From Bacteroidia bacterium (lineage in GTDB: Bacteria > Bacteroidota > Bacteroidia > J057), in contig JAWPMV010000001.1 of assembly GCA_033391075.1 (NCBI GenBank), positions 124,001 through 188,000 on the forward strand: a stretch of 64,000 nt of DNA, read 5' to 3'. Under the pieces are notes generated by a model. It saw nothing but the letters and a program-made list of their open reading frames with translations, did not search any database and was not told the origin of the DNA. Each line of letters starts with the position of its first letter. Position 1 is the first letter of the stretch. Position numbers and translations under genes: made by a program. Shown here in pieces: positions 32,706-41,707 of this stretch.

Positions 32706-35009
32706 CTATGAATTGTTTTCTTCAATAATTGCGAGATTTAAATCCCTGAGTATTCTATGCATGGGTAAGACAAAACTGATACTGCTGCCATCCGCTTCAT
32801 TCAGGCACCCTACAATTATTCCCAGCGTTTTTTCCAGCTTGTCTGGACCTACGAAACAATTGACCAGAGAGCCAGAATCTCCTGACTGTGTCAGGGGCCC
32901 ATCATCGGAACCCAAGCTTATTAAATTGTACAGGGTATAAGCTTTTTTTGAATATTTGTGGCTAAATGGATAATCAACATCAATATTTTGAATATAAGCG
33001 TCTTTGAAGTAGTCTTTACGCTTATAAATCCTTACAGGAGTTTGGTTTAATTGATCGTTGATATCGGGCACATGTACTTCTTGTATGGTCCTGAATAAAT
33101 GCTCGGTCTTTTTAGTAATTTCTATGATACCTGCATCCATAGTATTTGACCAAATCACTTTCTTTATCTTACCTAAACTATGATCCTGTTCTCCATTAAA
33201 AACCAGCGAGGCTCCGGTTTTACTCAAAACATGCCCACAAGAGAGGATGCATTTATTCGGTGAGTCAAGATTCAACAATTTGCCTGCTATTGTTCCTGTG
33301 ATTGTCCTTCCTAATTGTGTTTGTTGAACTTCGTCGATATGGTTGCGCCCTTGAAATTCTGCATATTCCCGTTCCTTTTTAATCACTTCAACTTTTTGAT
33401 TGGATTTTTTCCTTTTAAATTCATCTGGAATTTCCTTCAATTCGAAGCCTTTGAAATGGGAGACTTCGATTACGTACTTTATGGCTTTGTTCTCCTTTTT
33501 TATAAGAACTTTGTTTACGGCTATTACTCCCTCCAATGCCAGCCATTTATCGCGGTTTTTCGCCAGAACCAAATCAACCGGATTTAGGCTTAAGACTCTT
33601 TTGCCTTGATTTTTATTTTTTACCGTCTTTGCTTCTGCTATCCTTTCTGTAGCTTTTTTCTCCTTTTCCTCTGGTTTTTTCCCCGCTCCTCTTAATGCAA
33701 CAAGTTTTGTCAGTAAATCGAACCAAAAGGGAGCCCCAAGACAAAGAGCAAGAGCTGTGATGACAAAGCCCCAAAAGGGCGTTTTGGCAGGATTGAGTTG
33801 AGCTAGGATGTGCCGTAGTTTTCCCCCAAACCCAGTGGAGCTTTCCCCTTTCAGTTCAAACTTTTCTGACGAAATCTTTTGAAGCGCATCTATCCTGACG
33901 TAAGAACTATTTGCAAGCGTATTGATGCGTATCATAGCTCTTTGGTGATCCTGATTTACGCTTCTTTTAAGCGCTAGCAATTCCTGAATCTCTTCTATCT
34001 CTAAGCCTTCCAGATGCAGTTCATTATCCAGGCTATCAGTAAGTTTTTGTGCTTTCATGGCCTTTTTGACCTGTGTATTTAGCTTTTCCCACAGTTCATC
34101 TTTTTGCTTAAAACTTGTGCTTTTAGTTTCCAGGGGGAATTCATGCCCCAATCCTAACAGAATATCTGTGTTTTCTACTTCCTTGCTTATTTCATTTATG
34201 GCTCTGTATAATTGATCTTCTACATATTGACTATCCAAACGACTGATCATCTCGCTCATTTTGGAATCCTTATCTGCCGCTGCAGTTGCAAGTTCAACTA
34301 TTTGTTCGCGGGCAGTATGGTCCTTGGAAAGTACTTTGACAATTTTAAAACTATCTACATTCAGGATGGCGGCAATTAATATACCCACCCAAAAAATGAG
34401 CATTCTCATTTTTCGCTTATACCAACCATTTACCCGATCCATCATTTCTTCATACCATAGCTCAAGCTTTTGGATAAATAGACCCATATCGTCATCTGCA
34501 TCCTCCAGCAAGGAACAAACTTGCTGACAAGTATTAGGATCAAAATGAAGCGCATTATTTTGAACACTAAATTTTATCTTTCCCCAGTCGTGTATGCCTC
34601 TACCTTTTTCACGCAGCATATGGATCAAGGTAGCGCTGAAGGTTTGGGAGGATATATAACTGGGTTTACTTTTCTTGAACAGAAAAATATGGTTAAAGAA
34701 ATTTACTTTGGTCCCCTGGGAGAGGTAGCGGATTGATGCCTGATTATAAAATTCTCGTGCCTTGCTTTCATGAAATCCCTTAGGGGACAATAGGAAGAAA
34801 TGTCGAAGTTTGCGCACAAATCCCTCTGGTATGTTTGAAGTTTCCTGATCTTTAAGATCGGTCAACATATTCGTAATGCCCTGTTTTAATATTCTGGCAC
34901 GAAATCCCATCCAGGTGGAAAGCATTTCTACAATTAAGGACATGAAAATGCTGTAGATGAGGTAGATGAATACCAGACCTAAGGCTAATTCTAGAATGTT
35001 TGTGTTCAT
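32706..35009 (-). CDS. Inner-membrane protein with C-terminal trypsin-fold protease domain
   Basis: This 767-residue protein has three predicted membrane helices (about residues 5-25, 202-220 and 412-430). Positively charged segments follow helix 1, precede helix 2 and follow helix 3, so residues 26-200 and 432-767 should face the cytoplasm and 222-410 the periplasm. The periplasmic part is helical and charged. The C-terminal domain has the elements of a chymotrypsin-like protease: CGHV with His593, DAGII with Asp625, and SGDSGSLV with Ser712. The triad order and spacing fit a compact trypsin-like peptidase. It is first in an operon with the 737-residue and tail-collar genes. A cytoplasmic trypsin-fold protease controlled by a periplasmic sensor is unusual. 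Confidence 0.78.
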   Translation of the reverse strand: MNTNILELALGLVFIYLIYSIFMSLIVEMLSTWMGFRARILKQGITNMLTDLKDQETSNIPEGFVRKLRHFFLLSPKGFHESKAREFYNQASIRYLSQGTKVNFFNHIFLFKKSKPSYISSQTFSATLIHMLREKGRGIHDWGKIKFSVQNNALHFDPNTCQQVCSLLEDADDDMGLFIQKLELWYEEMMDRVNGWYKRKMRMLIFWVGILIAAILNVDSFKIVKVLSKDHTAREQIVELATAAADKDSKMSEMISRLDSQYVEDQLYRAINEISKEVENTDILLGLGHEFPLETKSTSFKQKDELWEKLNTQVKKAMKAQKLTDSLDNELHLEGLEIEEIQELLALKRSVNQDHQRAMIRINTLANSSYVRIDALQKISSEKFELKGESSTGFGGKLRHILAQLNPAKTPFWGFVITALALCLGAPFWFDLLTKLVALRGAGKKPEEKEKKATERIAEAKTVKNKNQGKRVLSLNPVDLVLAKNRDKWLALEGVIAVNKVLIKKENKAIKYVIEVSHFKGFELKEIPDEFKRKKSNQKVEVIKKEREYAEFQGRNHIDEVQQTQLGRTITGTIAGKLLNLDSPNKCILSCGHVLSKTGASLVFNGEQDHSLGKIKKVIWSNTMDAGIIEITKKTEHLFRTIQEVHVPDINDQLNQTPVRIYKRKDYFKDAYIQNIDVDYPFSHKYSKKAYTLYNLISLGSDDGPLTQSGDSGSLVNCFVGPDKLEKTLGIIVGCLNEADGSSISFVLPMHRILRDLNLAIIEENNS

Positions 35010-35032
35010 CTTGAGGATATGCTTTTTGAAAG

Positions 35033-35054
35033 TCCGGGGTCCCTAAACCCCGGA
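35033..35054 (-). terminator. Hairpin between kinase and protease genes
   Basis: Arms TCCGGGGT (35033-35040) and ACCCCGGA (35047-35054) enclose a 6-base loop; on the minus strand the tail is CTTTC. It separates the sensor kinase transcript from the protease operon, whose ATG is at 35009. Confidence 0.5.
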
Positions 35055-35230
35055 TCGTTGACTGTATCAGTATAAGAAATAAGGAGTACTGGACAGTTCT
35101 TTACCATATTTCCAGGTGTATTCGATTTCTTATTTCCTGGACTCAAGATTCCAATTATTTATCTTTTAAACTGAGGGATTTGGTGGAGGGGATTTTTCGA
35201 GCCGTGAAGGACTGATATGAGGCAAGGAAA

Positions 35231-38200
35231 CTAGAGAATAGGTATCCGTAGTTCCACCTGAGTTCCCCTGGCTTCATTTTCCTGAGTATATAAATCAATG
35301 ATTTTCAGGCTGGAGGCTTTGCCTGTTTTTTCTGTAAGTAAGTCTAATCGTTTTTGAGTGATTTCCAGGGCTTTGGAGGTATGATTTTTATTCTTTCCCG
35401 CAGACATTTTCCTACCTACTCCATTATCACTTATTGTACAAACCAGGCTGTCTGATTCCTGATAAAACACGATCAAAATTTCGCCTTTTTCTTTTTTCAA
35501 TGCCAAGCCATGAATTATAGCATTTTCGACAAAAGCCTGAAGGATCATGGTAGGAACGAGGGTTTCATCCCAATCCAATCCTTCTTCTATTTCAAATCGA
35601 TAGGTAAATGCTCCTTCAAATCTAATAGCCTCTATAGCCATATATTCTTCCAGCAATTTCTTTTCCTCTCTTAAGCTGATATATTGATTTTTTGCCAGTT
35701 CGAGCACCTTCCTGCTTAGGGCACTAACTTTCATCAGGAGTTTATCAGCACTTTTTACATTTTTGTCCCATATATAGCTACGAATAGAGTTCAGGCTATT
35801 GAAGATAAAGTGTGGATTCATCTGGACCCGTAAAATAGTGGTTTCCAATTCTGCGAGTTTTTGCTGCTTACGGATATGGGCAATTCGATTTCTGTAAAGT
35901 GCATAGAGCCCCGCCAATGCAAAGACTAAGAGGATAAAATAATAGAGGCTTGTTTCGGTGAAATAAGGCCTGAGACGTAGGCCCATACGCAGGGGTTCAT
36001 TTGACCATTTACCTTCTGAATTGCTGGCATATAGTTCTAAGGTGTAGTTTCCTGGATCAAGATCAAAATATCGCACAAAAGGATCATCGCCTTGGTTTAA
36101 TATCTGCTTGGATTCATCTCTGAGTACATAATAAAATTGACAAGCCTTCGGATTTCCATACTCCATCGCTGAGAAATAAAGGTTTATGCTGCGTTTATCT
36201 GGGGGAAGAACCAATCGTTTAATTTCTCTTCCTTCATATTGAGTGCTCTCATAAAACAGCCCTTCCCTTACCAGATCTCCATTGATTTCAATTTTGGTGA
36301 TGGTAGGCCGGGCTAAAACAGAGTGTTCATTGATTTCACGGGGATCAAAAAGACTATATCCATTGGTTCCTCCAAAAAGGAGTTTTTGATCTTTTGTTTT
36401 ACTGTAAGCATAAAAGTTGAACTCTGTTTCCTGTAAACCATCACTTTTATCAAATATTCGGAAATGATTAAAAGGCTCCTCTTGAGTCTGATTTGGAAGT
36501 ATGTTGGGATTGTAGATGAGAAGACCATTGTTCGTACTGATCCACATTCGGTTATTACTGTCAAACTGCATCCCATTGACTGTTAAAAATCTCTGGTTGA
36601 AAAAATCATCCTTTTTCAAATCGAACTCATTCCCCTGTTTTTCAATCCAATAGAGCCCTTGCGAACTGCCTAGCCAAATACGTTTTTTGTCAGGACTTTC
36701 GGCCATACAGTAAACGAGGGGACCAAATGGGAGAAATGCTTTGAGATGCAGGTTTTCGTTGTTTTTAGTATAGATTTCAATTCCTGATCGATATTTTGAG
36801 GTATAAAGATTCGCGTCCTGATCTTCATAAATCACGGTGAAATCACCAGATTTCCCCTTATCTAAGTCTGCTTTTTCTAATCTGTATGATTCCTCTTTTA
36901 ATTCGAATATTCCATCTCCGAAAGATGAAACGAGAATCCTACCGGACTTAAGTTCTTTTATGTAGGTAGCTACAATTTTGTGTTGATTGTATGCATTGGA
37001 TCTTGGTACAGCCTGGAAATTTTTTTGACTTGGCCTTAAAACAAAAAGGCCTAAATTGCTGCAAACCCACATTCTGGATTTACTATCCTGAAAGATATAA
37101 TAGAGTTCTTTTTTATCCAGGATTTTATCATTTTGAAATTTCGTCCAGGCGGGTCTTACTATTTTTCCATGTTGATCAGTAATAATCAGGGAAGTGTTTG
37201 TAATGGACCAGATATTCCCCTCTGGTCCTTCGCTGAGAGACTTAACGTTTTTTTGTGAGTTGTCAAGGCTTTTTTGTAAGAAACTAGGGAATCGTTTTTT
37301 TTCTAAATTACAATAGAAAATTCCTTCAGAATTTGTTGCGATCCATAAAGTATTGTCTGGGTCCAGATACATTCTCCTAATAGAACTATTGAAAGGCATC
37401 ACTAGACCATTCTGAATAGAATAGATGGTTTTGGTATATGCTTTAGATTTCAGGTTAAATAAAAAAAGGCCTTGTTGGGCAGTTCCTATCAGCAAATGAT
37501 CTCTATCATAAGGTATAATGCCCCGAATAGCCTTGATAGTATCTGCTTGAAAATCAGTAAAGCATTCGAATTCATCTCTATCTTTAGTAGTAAGGACCAA
37601 TCCCTGATCTGTGCCAACCCACAAGTTCCCATTATCTCGGTGATGAAATGCAAATGCATTGTGTGCGGGATGTTTTTTTATCAATTTTGCAGAATAATCT
37701 CCTCGAGGATTCATTTTGTATTCACGAATTTCCCATCCTCCTTTTCGGGGTAAGTATAAATGATATACTTCTAAATCCCGTGAGAATTTTATATGTATAC
37801 CATCTAAATCGAAATTTGGTATTTGATCTATATATATATAAGCCGAATCTGGTTTTCGAGAGTTTATAGCAACTAAATCAAACCTGCTAATTGAACTGTC
37901 TGCTGGAATTAAAGCCCATAAAGAACTTCTCACTGGATCGAAATGCACAATATGCACATCGTTTATTTCCTTCCCTTTTCTATCTCTTACAGCAATTCTA
38001 TTAAACTGTTTTGAATCATGAGAATAATAGTGAATCTTTTGGGAGGTGCTAAACCAAATATTTCCCTCATTATCTTCAAAAAAACCACTTTGCACTACAG
38101 GATCAAAAAGCTGTCTATTGTCTGTACTATCTGGTAAATACTGCATGACTTCCTTACCATCATATCGATTTAAGCCATTGATAGAACTTACCCAGAGAAA

Positions 38201-38368
38201 ATGATGGGAATCTTTTCGGATGACATGTGTATAGGTATTGGAAGTTAATCCTTCTTGGGTCGAAAGCTGATGTAAATACAGGATTTCCGCTTGGCTGTAT
38301 AAGTTCTGCCAGGGAAATAAAAACCAACTCCCAAAGCATATGCTTAAAAATAAACAGGGCAATCGCAT
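35231..38368 (-). CDS. Propeller-type two-component sensor kinase (Reg_prop, Y_Y_Y, LytS-type)
   Basis: This 1045-residue protein has a signal-anchor helix, then two-component-regulator propeller repeats over about residues 30-690 (units ending LWxxTxxGL, such as FLWVSSINGLNRYD), a Y_Y_Y beta-sandwich at about 725-790 and a membrane helix at about 800-825. The cytoplasmic part is of the LytS/His_kinase type: phospho-acceptor His853 in MNPHFIFNSLNS, and an N-box with Asn948. There is no fused receiver or DNA-binding domain, so it needs a partner, most likely the LytTR regulator at 40722. The sensed ligand is unknown. A hairpin directly before its ATG (38370-38410) may control expression. Confidence 0.92.
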   Translation of the reverse strand: MRLPCLFLSICFGSWFLFPWQNLYSQAEILYLHQLSTQEGLTSNTYTHVIRKDSHHFLWVSSINGLNRYDGKEVMQYLPDSTDNRQLFDPVVQSGFFEDNEGNIWFSTSQKIHYYSHDSKQFNRIAVRDRKGKEINDVHIVHFDPVRSSLWALIPADSSISRFDLVAINSRKPDSAYIYIDQIPNFDLDGIHIKFSRDLEVYHLYLPRKGGWEIREYKMNPRGDYSAKLIKKHPAHNAFAFHHRDNGNLWVGTDQGLVLTTKDRDEFECFTDFQADTIKAIRGIIPYDRDHLLIGTAQQGLFLFNLKSKAYTKTIYSIQNGLVMPFNSSIRRMYLDPDNTLWIATNSEGIFYCNLEKKRFPSFLQKSLDNSQKNVKSLSEGPEGNIWSITNTSLIITDQHGKIVRPAWTKFQNDKILDKKELYYIFQDSKSRMWVCSNLGLFVLRPSQKNFQAVPRSNAYNQHKIVATYIKELKSGRILVSSFGDGIFELKEESYRLEKADLDKGKSGDFTVIYEDQDANLYTSKYRSGIEIYTKNNENLHLKAFLPFGPLVYCMAESPDKKRIWLGSSQGLYWIEKQGNEFDLKKDDFFNQRFLTVNGMQFDSNNRMWISTNNGLLIYNPNILPNQTQEEPFNHFRIFDKSDGLQETEFNFYAYSKTKDQKLLFGGTNGYSLFDPREINEHSVLARPTITKIEINGDLVREGLFYESTQYEGREIKRLVLPPDKRSINLYFSAMEYGNPKACQFYYVLRDESKQILNQGDDPFVRYFDLDPGNYTLELYASNSEGKWSNEPLRMGLRLRPYFTETSLYYFILLVFALAGLYALYRNRIAHIRKQQKLAELETTILRVQMNPHFIFNSLNSIRSYIWDKNVKSADKLLMKVSALSRKVLELAKNQYISLREEKKLLEEYMAIEAIRFEGAFTYRFEIEEGLDWDETLVPTMILQAFVENAIIHGLALKKEKGEILIVFYQESDSLVCTISDNGVGRKMSAGKNKNHTSKALEITQKRLDLLTEKTGKASSLKIIDLYTQENEARGTQVELRIPIL

Positions 38369-38369
38369 G

Positions 38370-38410
38370 AAAAACTATTTTGTAGGAATTACAGATTGTC
38401 TACAAAATAG
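38370..38410 (-). terminator. Hairpin with T5 tract abutting the kinase start
   Basis: On the minus strand CTATTTTGTAG (38410-38400) and CTACAAAATAG (38385-38375) pair over 11 perfect bases around a 14-base loop, followed at once by TTTTT (38374-38370), one C and the kinase ATG. It has the shape of a terminator for the DyP gene ending 30 bases upstream, yet it covers the kinase ribosome-entry site. It may act as an attenuator or translational switch. Confidence 0.6.
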
Positions 38411-38439
38411 CATTCATTTGATAATAGGTATAAAAAAAA

Positions 38440-40014
38440 TTAGCTTAGTCGCCCTTCTTCTACCTCATTTTGCCTCATACCCAAACCTTCTAAAAAAGGA
38501 ATCGAAGGAGCATAGAAATATTCACCACCTTTTAGTTTAATGATTCCTTCAAAACTATAAGGAACTTCCTTTACCTCTTTTGTATTCCAGTCTAGAATCC
38601 ATTTATATGGATACAATTCTCCTTCTTCAAAAGGACGGCCTATTATGGGATCATAGCCAGTTTTTTCTTGTTCAAAATCTGGATCATTAGACCACTTTAT
38701 TTTCATCTCTTTAAACTGGGTGGAAACATTTGCTTGATATCCCATGAATAAAAGTCCTACCTTCTCCTCTCCTTTATGATTAATTTCTTTATAAGGTATC
38801 CCTCGGCGAGCTATCCGCATATTGAATTTTTTCCCCTCTTTATATTCGGTTCCATTTTGAGTTATCTGTGCTTTGCTACGTGGATTGGTTTTTCTAATAT
38901 GAGAGAAATAAGGACAACGGGAATCCCCATCAAATCCATCTCTATCCTCGACAGGTTTATATTTATTGAAGTTCTTGATTTTTAAAATGGATTCAATATG
39001 TTGATTTTGATGATCCATAATTGGATGATCATATAATTCAAGAGGAGTTCCATCTCTGAATCTGCCGAAGATCTGAGCCTCAACGAATGCTTTCTTTTCC
39101 TCAAATCCTTTCTGATACTTCTTAAGTCCAAATATCTTGTAAGTAAGATCTTCTACCATCCATTCAAACCGGGCAACATCTTGCTCCAATTTTCTAAATA
39201 CCATATAGCTGCCTAAATGATCATCTAAAACAATCTCTCGGCTCTTTTCTAGAAGTTCCTTTCCATTTTTTTCCCAAAAGGGAATTTTGCTGAGACCATC
39301 CCGAAATCCAAAAGGTTCCCGAGCGTCCCTCCTATTTCCATTGTGGTAAATCATCCTACCTCTTTCTGCAAATAAGAATTTGACAGAACATTTCCGGCCC
39401 CAATAATTTGTAATTTTCATAGCTTCTTCCTCCAATTTGCTAGAGTCATCACCCGCTAGCTGGATCAACATGTCAACCTTTTTTTCTCTTCTCCAGGCGT
39501 ACTTTAACCAGGGGTTTTTACTTTTGGAGCCTGGAATATGGTCATTGACAGCAGTTTTATTGCCGCTACTTGACATCCCTTTCAGGAAGGTTTTATCATC
39601 TGGAAACTTGTCAATTAGACGATTATTCTTCGTTTTTTTGAATCCCAAACCTGATAAATATAGAAAGTAGACATTTGGCTTTGATTTTAAAAATTTATCA
39701 ATATGCTCCAGGTCAAAAACCTTCTTTTTTCTTTCTTTTCCATAATCCAGTCTCTCACTTAAAATTTGTTTGGCTGAAGTTATTTTTTGTGAAAATTCGG
39801 ATATTGTATTCTGGATATTGGATTTTTCATCTTTACTTAAATTATCACCAAAATGGAAAAAGAGGCAAATAACAAATTCTCTCTTATGAGATTCAAAGAT
39901 ATTTCCTTGTACCTGGTTTAGGATATCCAAAGTATCCAAGCCTTCCAAGTAAGGTTTTTCAATAGGTCTGACGTTTCGATTCAAACCTGATTCTTGAGCT
40001 TTTTCGTAGGCCAT
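38440..40014 (-). CDS. DyP-type heme peroxidase, long form
   Basis: The 524-residue protein (ATG at 40014; an upstream TTG frame would overlap the preceding gene) has the DyP landmarks. These are GFRDG at 236-240 with catalytic Asp239, the GSYMVFRKLEQD region, the proximal heme ligand His372 in CPYFSHIRKTNPR, the RIARRGIPY segment, and GLLFMGYQANVSTQF. It therefore binds heme and uses hydrogen peroxide to oxidise dyes, phenols, metals or other substrates. It is longer than the 300-residue encapsulin-cargo forms and has no signal peptide, so it is cytoplasmic or exported by other means. It follows a small unknown acidic protein gene after a few bases. Confidence 0.92.
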   Translation of the reverse strand: MAYEKAQESGLNRNVRPIEKPYLEGLDTLDILNQVQGNIFESHKREFVICLFFHFGDNLSKDEKSNIQNTISEFSQKITSAKQILSERLDYGKERKKKVFDLEHIDKFLKSKPNVYFLYLSGLGFKKTKNNRLIDKFPDDKTFLKGMSSSGNKTAVNDHIPGSKSKNPWLKYAWRREKKVDMLIQLAGDDSSKLEEEAMKITNYWGRKCSVKFLFAERGRMIYHNGNRRDAREPFGFRDGLSKIPFWEKNGKELLEKSREIVLDDHLGSYMVFRKLEQDVARFEWMVEDLTYKIFGLKKYQKGFEEKKAFVEAQIFGRFRDGTPLELYDHPIMDHQNQHIESILKIKNFNKYKPVEDRDGFDGDSRCPYFSHIRKTNPRSKAQITQNGTEYKEGKKFNMRIARRGIPYKEINHKGEEKVGLLFMGYQANVSTQFKEMKIKWSNDPDFEQEKTGYDPIIGRPFEEGELYPYKWILDWNTKEVKEVPYSFEGIIKLKGGEYFYAPSIPFLEGLGMRQNEVEEGRLS

Positions 40015-40021
40015 AATTAAT

Positions 40022-40423
40022 TTATTCTTCGTCTCCTTCGTCTTCTTCAACTAATTCTAATTCAAATTTTGTTTCGGGTCTTTGGAAAGGAGTACATAGA
40101 GCAGCCAATAAAACAACTCTTCCGTCCTCTCCATCAAGAATATCAGTCGGATTTCCAGCATCATCATCATCTTCTACGGCAGCGAATATGTACGAAGGAC
40201 CTTTAAACACATGTCCATGTCCATTGATATCCAATTCGCAGGCTTTGATCATACCACCAATAGTAGCAACTGTTTGAAAGTTATCTCCACTTGTGAAAAC
40301 TTTCCCTTCCAATACTTCCTCGACATTTGGCTTATGAAAATACCTAGCCAAATGAGCTTTAATAGAATTCGTGTATTTAATCGTTCCGTGTTTTCCTTTT
40401 TTTACGATTTTAATTGTAGCCAT
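40022..40423 (-). CDS. Small acidic-tailed protein linked to DyP peroxidase
   Basis: I do not recognise this 133-residue protein. Its first 30 residues are basic, with MATIKIVKKGKHG at the start. The middle looks strand-rich (VFTSGDNFQTVATIGGM, GHGHVFKGPSYIFAAVED), and the last 15 residues are almost all Asp and Glu. No signal peptide or membrane helix is seen. Its stop is 7 bases before the DyP ATG, so the two are co-transcribed. The beta-rich core and acidic tail could make it a scaffold or partner of the peroxidase. That is inference from position only. Confidence 0.7.
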   Translation of the reverse strand: MATIKIVKKGKHGTIKYTNSIKAHLARYFHKPNVEEVLEGKVFTSGDNFQTVATIGGMIKACELDINGHGHVFKGPSYIFAAVEDDDDAGNPTDILDGEDGRVVLLAALCTPFQRPETKFELELVEEDEGDEE

Positions 40424-40721
40424 AATAAAGACAGTATAGTTAATGGGTGAATTACATGTTTGCTTTACTAAGCCTTGGATAAGATGATCAATCTATCGTG
40501 AAAGGAATCTTAACCTAAGACATGGAGTTTGTGCTAATTAGAGCCTACGTATTTGAGAACAAAATTCTTCTGTTTTCATCTGTAATTTGACTTTGATCAA
40601 CACTCAGTATTCTCGAGCTCTAGATAAAAATTATTGTTTTAATCAGATTATATAAAACAAGGAAATTGAGTCCTCTTGCAGGGAAAGATATCTTTCAAGC
40701 AGGGAGGCAAATCCGAAACTC
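40424..40721. other. Promoter gap with a 14-base palindrome
   Basis: This 298-base gap lies between the small acidic protein start and the regulator stop, both on the minus strand. It should contain the promoter of the peroxidase operon. A perfect palindrome GAAAGATATCTTTC lies at 40683-40696. I see no other structured element and no match to the 11-bp boxes. Confidence 0.5.
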
Positions 40722-41468
40722 CTAAATCTCCGCCATAGCTCTATAAAACTCATCTAAATAACTTCTGGCAAGATCAACCCTGCTACCATCTTTCAATATT
40801 ACCTGCTGTTCACTTTTGTTGTACTTTTTGACAAATCGAAGATTGATCATGTTTGAACGATGAATCTTTAGAAATTCTGGATAGATTTCAAGCTTGTTTA
40901 CATAATGCCCTAAATTCCGGGTTGATATTATTGCTTTGCTTTCTCCATTAATAAATATTAGGGTATAAGAATCATCCGCTTTAAAGTGCTTTATATGTTC
41001 TATTTCATAGTATAAATCCTCCGAAATTACAGATACTTTCAATTTGCTTGGGAGCTTTTTATTGATCATGACATCCCGAAATACCTGTATTTGTTCCTCG
41101 GTGATTCGTTTCTGCTTTCTTTTAAGTGCATGTTCAATTGTTTTTGACAGATCTTCGCTATTTATGGGTTTTAATAGGAAATCAAGGTCTCCAAATCGGA
41201 TGGCAGTCAAAGCATATTTATTGTGAGCCGTGATAAAAACTACCTGAAAGTCTGTCTGCTTGATTTTAGATAAAAGCTCATAGCCCAAACCATCTGGCAG
41301 TTCAATGTCTAGAAATAAGAGCTCGGGCTTATATTTCACAAACAATTCGATTCCTTCCTGCAAATTGTATGCTGAGGCCACTATTTCAATCTCTGGATGC
41401 TCTTCTGCTAATAAGTGTTTGAGAATCTTATGACTCGAAGGATCATCATCTACGATCAAGGTCTTCAT
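40722..41468 (-). CDS. LytTR-family response regulator
   Basis: The 248-residue protein starts at the ATG at 41468, where the receiver domain begins (MKTLIVDDD); the longer frame upstream adds no family sequence. The receiver domain (1-115) has the acidic pocket DDD at 7-9, phospho-acceptor Asp54 in LDIELPDG and Lys100 in FLLKP. The LytTR DNA-binding domain occupies about 142-246, with FLKIHRSNMINL and a DGSRVDLARSYL strand. LytTR proteins bind short direct repeats about one helical turn apart. It flanks the peroxidase and LytS-type kinase genes and is their probable output. The upstream gap holds a hairpin 5-prime to the plus-strand stress operon. Confidence 0.93.
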   Translation of the reverse strand: MKTLIVDDDPSSHKILKHLLAEEHPEIEIVASAYNLQEGIELFVKYKPELLFLDIELPDGLGYELLSKIKQTDFQVVFITAHNKYALTAIRFGDLDFLLKPINSEDLSKTIEHALKRKQKRITEEQIQVFRDVMINKKLPSKLKVSVISEDLYYEIEHIKHFKADDSYTLIFINGESKAIISTRNLGHYVNKLEIYPEFLKIHRSNMINLRFVKKYNKSEQQVILKDGSRVDLARSYLDEFYRAMAEI

Positions 41469-41617
41469 AGACTGTTCTGTTAAGGGGAATTTGATGTAAA
41501 ATAAAAATACAAATGCATGCAATATTTAGCAAATAGGAATGTCGAAATAATTGGGTATGAATCATACATGTTTTATACAACAGGAGTATTTTTATGGACC
41601 TTTAGGTTTATTTTTTT

Positions 41618-41647
41618 GCCCCGCATTGAGAAATATCAGTGCGGGGC
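41618..41647 (+). promoter_or_regulatory. GC-rich leader hairpin upstream of stress operon
   Basis: GCCCCGCATTGA (41618-41629) and TCAGTGCGGGGC (41636-41647) pair over 12 positions, with one G-U, around a 6-base loop. It stands out in an AT-rich gap and lies 60 bases before the ATG of the first gene of an Hsp20 operon. T7 precedes it and CCTTTTC follows, so it is not a clear terminator. Confidence 0.5.
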
Positions 41648-41707
41648 ATTCCTTTTCTCATTCCTAATGGCCTTACTTCCGCTTTACTTCAAAGTAAAAA
41701 GGAAGAA

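Noticed and set aside
37820-37845. TATATATA run as an AT-rich regulatory element
   Set aside because: It lies within the sensor-kinase coding region and encodes ordinary residues.
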